The notes below the pieces were generated by a model. The model saw nothing but the letters and a program-made list of their open reading frames with translations. It was not told the origin of the DNA and ran no database searches. The position numbers and the translations under genes are program-made. 25,360 nucleotides of DNA. Source: Akkermansiaceae bacterium (GTDB taxonomy: Bacteria > Verrucomicrobiota > Verrucomicrobiia > Verrucomicrobiales > Akkermansiaceae). The number at the start of each line of letters is the position of its first letter. Within the stretch, counting starts at the first letter, position 1. Where the stretch lies: assembly GCA_023301335.1 (NCBI GenBank), contig JALZVA010000077.1, positions 1 through 25,360 of the forward strand. Direction: 5' to 3'. Below, in pieces: positions 22,320 to 25,360 of this stretch.

Positions 22320-23216
22320 ATGGCAAACTTAAGAGACATTCGACGCCGGATCACATCGGTTAAGAAGACTGCACAGGTAACGCGTGCAATGCAGCTGGTC
22401 GCTGCGGCCAAAATGAAAAAGGCCCAAGACCAGGCGCTTGCAGGACGTGGTTACGCTGACCAGCTAAACAAGGTTCTTACCAATCTTAAGGAAAATGTAG
22501 ATGAGGAGTCTCACCCTTTATTGGAAAAACGTGAGGGAAACAAAACACTCACGCTCATTATCTCACCAGATAAGGGTCTTTGTGGTGGTCTTAATACCAA
22601 TTTATTCAAGAAGGTCACTAGCGAGCATAATTCAGATACGGCTTACATTACAGTAGGACGTAGAGGAAATCAGTATGTGGTTAAATTTGGCCACGAATTG
22701 GTGGCTCAGTTTGAGGTGGACGATCCAGTTCCCTTTGCTCAATCACGCCCGATTGCCAAGTTCCTCAGTGATAAATTCCTCAGCGGAGAATACGATGTGA
22801 TCAAAGTCGCATTCACAGACTTCGTGAGCACACTCACACAGACACCTCACGTGTCTCAGCTCTTACCTATCGAAACTGACTCACTTGCTGAAAAGCGTGA
22901 CTACGAAGGTGTCGGGAAAGACGCTGTGGAAGAGACGGATAAGGCATCTGCCTTAGCGACAGAGTATAAGTTCGAGCCTAACCCGGAAACAGTGCTCGAC
23001 TCACTCTTGCCTCTTTATATCAATTTCCAAATCTACCAGATGATGGTAGAGGCGAGAGCATCTGAGCACTCCGCACGAATGGTAGCGATGAAAGGTGCTA
23101 CGGATAATGCGAAGAACATGATCGATGATCTCACACTTGAGTATAACAAACTACGTCAGGCAGCGATCACCGCAGAACTTCTCGAAATCACTACCGCAAT
23201 GAAGGCAATGGAGTAA
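22320..23216 (+). CDS. atpG: ATP synthase F1 subunit gamma
   Basis: Central rotor shaft that turns inside the alpha3beta3 ring and couples proton flow to catalysis. The 298-aa protein has the conserved N-terminal helix MANLRDIRRRITSVKKTAQVTRAMQLVAAAKMKKAQ, the mid-domain mark LIISPDKGLCGGLNTN, and the C-terminal helix ARASEHSARMVAMKGATDNAKNMIDDLTLEYNKLRQAAIT with the final ELLEITTA. Length and ends are typical. The regulatory cysteine-containing insert found in chloroplast gamma is not evident. No Shine-Dalgarno precedes the ATG. The downstream gap of 146 bases before atpD is the longest in the operon and shows only a weak A/T stem (ATAGT/ACTAT). Confidence 0.97.
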   Translation: MANLRDIRRRITSVKKTAQVTRAMQLVAAAKMKKAQDQALAGRGYADQLNKVLTNLKENVDEESHPLLEKREGNKTLTLIISPDKGLCGGLNTNLFKKVTSEHNSDTAYITVGRRGNQYVVKFGHELVAQFEVDDPVPFAQSRPIAKFLSDKFLSGEYDVIKVAFTDFVSTLTQTPHVSQLLPIETDSLAEKRDYEGVGKDAVEETDKASALATEYKFEPNPETVLDSLLPLYINFQIYQMMVEARASEHSARMVAMKGATDNAKNMIDDLTLEYNKLRQAAITAELLEITTAMKAME

Positions 23217-23362
23217 AAGATAGTATTATATCAACTATTCATTCCTCAGAAATAATTACACAATCTAATATAAGAATTAACCAACTCGCCAGTACATAGA
23301 GAAAGCTAACCGTCATAACGACAAGCCAATCACTAAGCGCTAGCAACAAAAATAACAAAACC

Positions 23363-24826
23363 ATGAGTAACGTCGGAACTATCGTCCAAATAATCGGAGC
23401 TGTTGTAGATGCTGATTTTTCAGCTGCAACAAACCTTCCTGATATCTACAATGCTCTCGAGGTAAGCTATAACCTCAGTGGCACCGAAACTAAACTTGTC
23501 CTCGAAGTGCAGCAGCACCTCGGTGATGGATGGGTAAGAGCGGTTGCGATGAGTGCTACAGATGGTCTCAAGCGCGGTATGCCAATCACGGATAGAGGTG
23601 AATCTATCACTGTTCCTGTTGGAGATCAGGTGCTTGGTCGTATCTTTAATGTAACTGGAGATCTCGTTGATGAAAACGTAGAGCTTCCTGACGCGAGTAA
23701 GCGTGGTTCTATTCATAAGAAGGCTCCTGCCTTAGTAGAGCAGACATCTTCTGCTGAGATCCTGGAAACAGGGATCAAAGTGATCGACCTTATTTGCCCA
23801 TTCCTTAAAGGGGGTAAAGTTGGTGCATTCGGTGGTGCTGGTGTGGGTAAGACAGTGGTTATCATGGAGCTTATCAATAACATTGCTAAGGGACACGGGG
23901 GCTATTCAGTATTCGCTGGTGTAGGAGAAAGAACACGTGAGGGGAATGACCTTTACTGGGAAATGATCGAGTCTGGCGTTATCGCTGTAGAACACGATGA
24001 TAACGGCCCTATTCTCAATGAAGACGGCACTCCTAAGCTTAAGTCAGAAGGCTCTAAAGTAGCTCTCGTATATGGACAGATGAATGAGCCTCCAGGAGCA
24101 CGTCTCCGTGTAGCTCTCTCTGCTCTCGCCATGGCTGAGCACTTCCGTGATGAAGAAGGACAGGACGTTCTTCTCTTCGTTGATAACATTTTTAGATTCT
24201 CTCAGGCAGGTTCTGAGGTATCTGCTCTTCTCGGAAGAACGCCTTCTGCAGTAGGTTACCAGCCAACACTCTCTGAGGAGATGGCAGGACTTCAGGAGAG
24301 AATTACTTCTACGAAGAAGGGATCGATTACTTCACTTCAGGCGGTTTACGTTCCTGCGGATGACTTGACTGACCCAGCTCCTGCGAACACTTTCGCGCAC
24401 CTTGATGCGACAGTAGTTCTTGAGCGTTCTCTTGCAGAACAGGCACTTTTCCCAGCGGTTGATCCTCTTGCATCAACTTCTAAGGCACTTTCTCCAGATG
24501 TTGTTGGAGAGCGTCACTATAAGATAGCTCGTGGTGTTCAGGGTGTGCTTCAGCGTTATAAGGAACTTCAGGACATTATTGCGATTCTTGGAATGGACGA
24601 ACTTTCTGATGAAGATAAGATGTCTGTTTACCGTGCACGTAAGATTCAGCGTTTTCTTACCCAGCCGTTCCACGTTGCTGAGGTATTCACGAACGTTCCT
24701 GGTGTGTATGCTTCAGTGGAGCAGACCATTCAAGGCTTCGAGCAAATTCTCGCAGGTGAGTGGGATAGCGTGCCTGAAGGTAACTTCTACATGAAGGCTG
24801 GAATCGACTCTGTGTCACGCGACTAG
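23363..24826 (+). CDS. atpD: ATP synthase F1 subunit beta
   Basis: Catalytic subunit, three per F1. The 487-aa protein shows the P-loop GGAGVGKTVVIMELI with K163, GERTREGNDLYWEM with the catalytic E189, VYGQMNEPPGARLRV, LLFVDNIFRFSQAGSEVSALLGR, and ALFPAVDPL. The C-terminal DELSDEDKMSVYRARKIQRFLTQPFHVAEVFT is the usual lever region. An insertion of roughly 15-20 residues lies between MIESGVI and SKVALVYGQ (about 208-230, acidic and Gly/Pro-rich); E. coli and most others have a shorter stretch. The ATG at 23363 has no Shine-Dalgarno. A perfect 6-bp stem-loop follows the gene at 24840-24857. Confidence 0.98.
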   Translation: MSNVGTIVQIIGAVVDADFSAATNLPDIYNALEVSYNLSGTETKLVLEVQQHLGDGWVRAVAMSATDGLKRGMPITDRGESITVPVGDQVLGRIFNVTGDLVDENVELPDASKRGSIHKKAPALVEQTSSAEILETGIKVIDLICPFLKGGKVGAFGGAGVGKTVVIMELINNIAKGHGGYSVFAGVGERTREGNDLYWEMIESGVIAVEHDDNGPILNEDGTPKLKSEGSKVALVYGQMNEPPGARLRVALSALAMAEHFRDEEGQDVLLFVDNIFRFSQAGSEVSALLGRTPSAVGYQPTLSEEMAGLQERITSTKKGSITSLQAVYVPADDLTDPAPANTFAHLDATVVLERSLAEQALFPAVDPLASTSKALSPDVVGERHYKIARGVQGVLQRYKELQDIIAILGMDELSDEDKMSVYRARKIQRFLTQPFHVAEVFTNVPGVYASVEQTIQGFEQILAGEWDSVPEGNFYMKAGIDSVSRD

Positions 24827-24839
24827 AGAAAAGCTTAAA

Positions 24840-24857
24840 GGGCATTTTAGGATGCCC
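24840..24857 (+). other. Stem-loop after atpD
   Basis: GGGCAT (24840-24845) pairs perfectly with ATGCCC (24852-24857) around a TTTAGG loop. It lies 14 bases after the beta-subunit stop, with no U-tract downstream. It is the third such element in the operon and again follows a subunit needed in several copies. Confidence 0.65.
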
Positions 24858-24893
24858 GAAATGCGAACTATTTTAATTTATTAATCTAACTTC

Positions 24894-25304
24894 ATGATTC
24901 ATCTCGAAATCGTAACTCCAGAAAAGAAGATCTTCTCAGATACTGTAGTAGATGTCTATCTACCAGGTGCGGATGGAGAGATCGGTGTGCTTTCCTCTCA
25001 CGAGGCCGTTGTGACTGCCCTTGCTCCAGGTGAGCTGAGATATAAGAAGGACGGAAAAGATCACGACATGGCAATCGGTTCAGGATTTGCAGAAATCTCC
25101 GGAGACAAGGTGAGTGTTCTCACTGACATGGCTCTAGGAGAAGATGAGATCGATGAAGCGACTGCTGAAGAAGCAGTGAAGGCTGCTGAAGAATCCATCA
25201 AAAATGCTGACCAAGCTCAGGATCCTGAGGAATACGCACACCTTCAGAATATGCTTAGATCAAATCTTGCTAAGCTGAATTATAAGCGCCGTCATAAGCA
25301 TTAA
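24894..25304 (+). CDS. atpC: ATP synthase F1 subunit epsilon
   Basis: Rotor subunit bound to gamma; in bacteria its C-terminal helices can inhibit ATP hydrolysis. The 136-aa length is typical. The N-terminal beta-sandwich (about 1-85) has MIHLEIVTPEKKIFSDTV, LPGADGEIGVLSSHEAVVTALAPGEL and the later GSGFAEISGDKVSVLTDMA. The C-terminal two-helix part (from about 95) is acidic, ala-rich (EATAEEAVKAAEESIKNA) and ends in a basic NYKRRHKH. It is the last gene of the operon and is followed after 20 bp by a strong intrinsic terminator. Confidence 0.96.
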   Translation: MIHLEIVTPEKKIFSDTVVDVYLPGADGEIGVLSSHEAVVTALAPGELRYKKDGKDHDMAIGSGFAEISGDKVSVLTDMALGEDEIDEATAEEAVKAAEESIKNADQAQDPEEYAHLQNMLRSNLAKLNYKRRHKH

Positions 25305-25323
25305 ATAGAAAAACTAATTTTCT

Positions 25324-25360
25324 AAAGAGCTCTTCACATGGTAGTGAGGAGCTTTTTTTT
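25324..25360 (+). terminator. Intrinsic terminator of the atp operon
   Basis: A 14-bp stem (25324-25337 with 25344-25357, two G-U pairs) closes an ATGGTA loop and merges into a run of eight T at the window edge. It closes atpBEFHAGDC as one unit. Confidence 0.92.

Overview
The window looks like ordinary chromosome from a member of the Verrucomicrobiota (PVC superphylum), probably close to Verrucomicrobiales. The best marker is a 51-aa gene of the Chlamydia/Verrucomicrobia 'small basic protein' type at 11777-11932. The SecA at the left edge carries large insertions that I associate with the Bacteroidetes/PVC side of the tree. Almost no start codon has a Shine-Dalgarno sequence, which also fits an SD-poor lineage. 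The genus is not determinable by eye. I see no phage, transposon, CRISPR array or obvious island, and no gene-free stretch longer than about 220 bases.

Left part (1-8.3 kb): the 5' part of secA runs off the left edge on the minus strand, preceded by an mntR-type metalloregulator and an unrecognised membrane-anchored protein (all minus). Divergent from these is a SOUL-family lipoprotein. It converges on pyruvate kinase (minus) across a strong terminator. Pyruvate kinase is divergent from the tRNA-modification gene tsaC/sua5, followed by the lipid II flippase murJ, a small winged-helix-like protein with its own promoter, a terminator, and a solitary nuoA.

Middle (8.4-16.7 kb): ilvA and aat are directly abutting and convergent with an rluB-like pseudouridine synthase that has a long basic disordered tail. 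Next on the minus strand are the small basic protein and the nitrite reductase pair nirB-nirD. Then, on the plus strand, come a PLP homeostasis protein (yggS family) and a DUF971 protein two bases later. A CAT-anticodon tRNA and an HU-family DNA-binding protein with a good terminator follow on the minus strand.

Right part (16.9-25.4 kb): a YiiX/YebB-like permuted papain-fold protein with an unrecognised helical N-terminal half precedes a complete F1Fo ATP synthase operon, atpB-E-F-H-A-G-D-C (a, c, b, delta, alpha, gamma, beta, epsilon), closed by a strong intrinsic terminator at the right edge. The c subunit looks proton-type.

Most interesting points: (1) stem-loops without U-tracts sit just after atpE, atpA and atpD, the three genes whose products are needed in several copies per complex; (2) a repeated TTGTGAAA element lies directly upstream of the predicted atp promoter and overlaps a tiny lipoprotein-signal reading frame that stops right after its lipobox cysteine; (3) the delta subunit is about 45 residues shorter than usual; (4) pyruvate kinase has Ser at the position that normally reports K+ dependence; (5) two related dyads bracket mntR.
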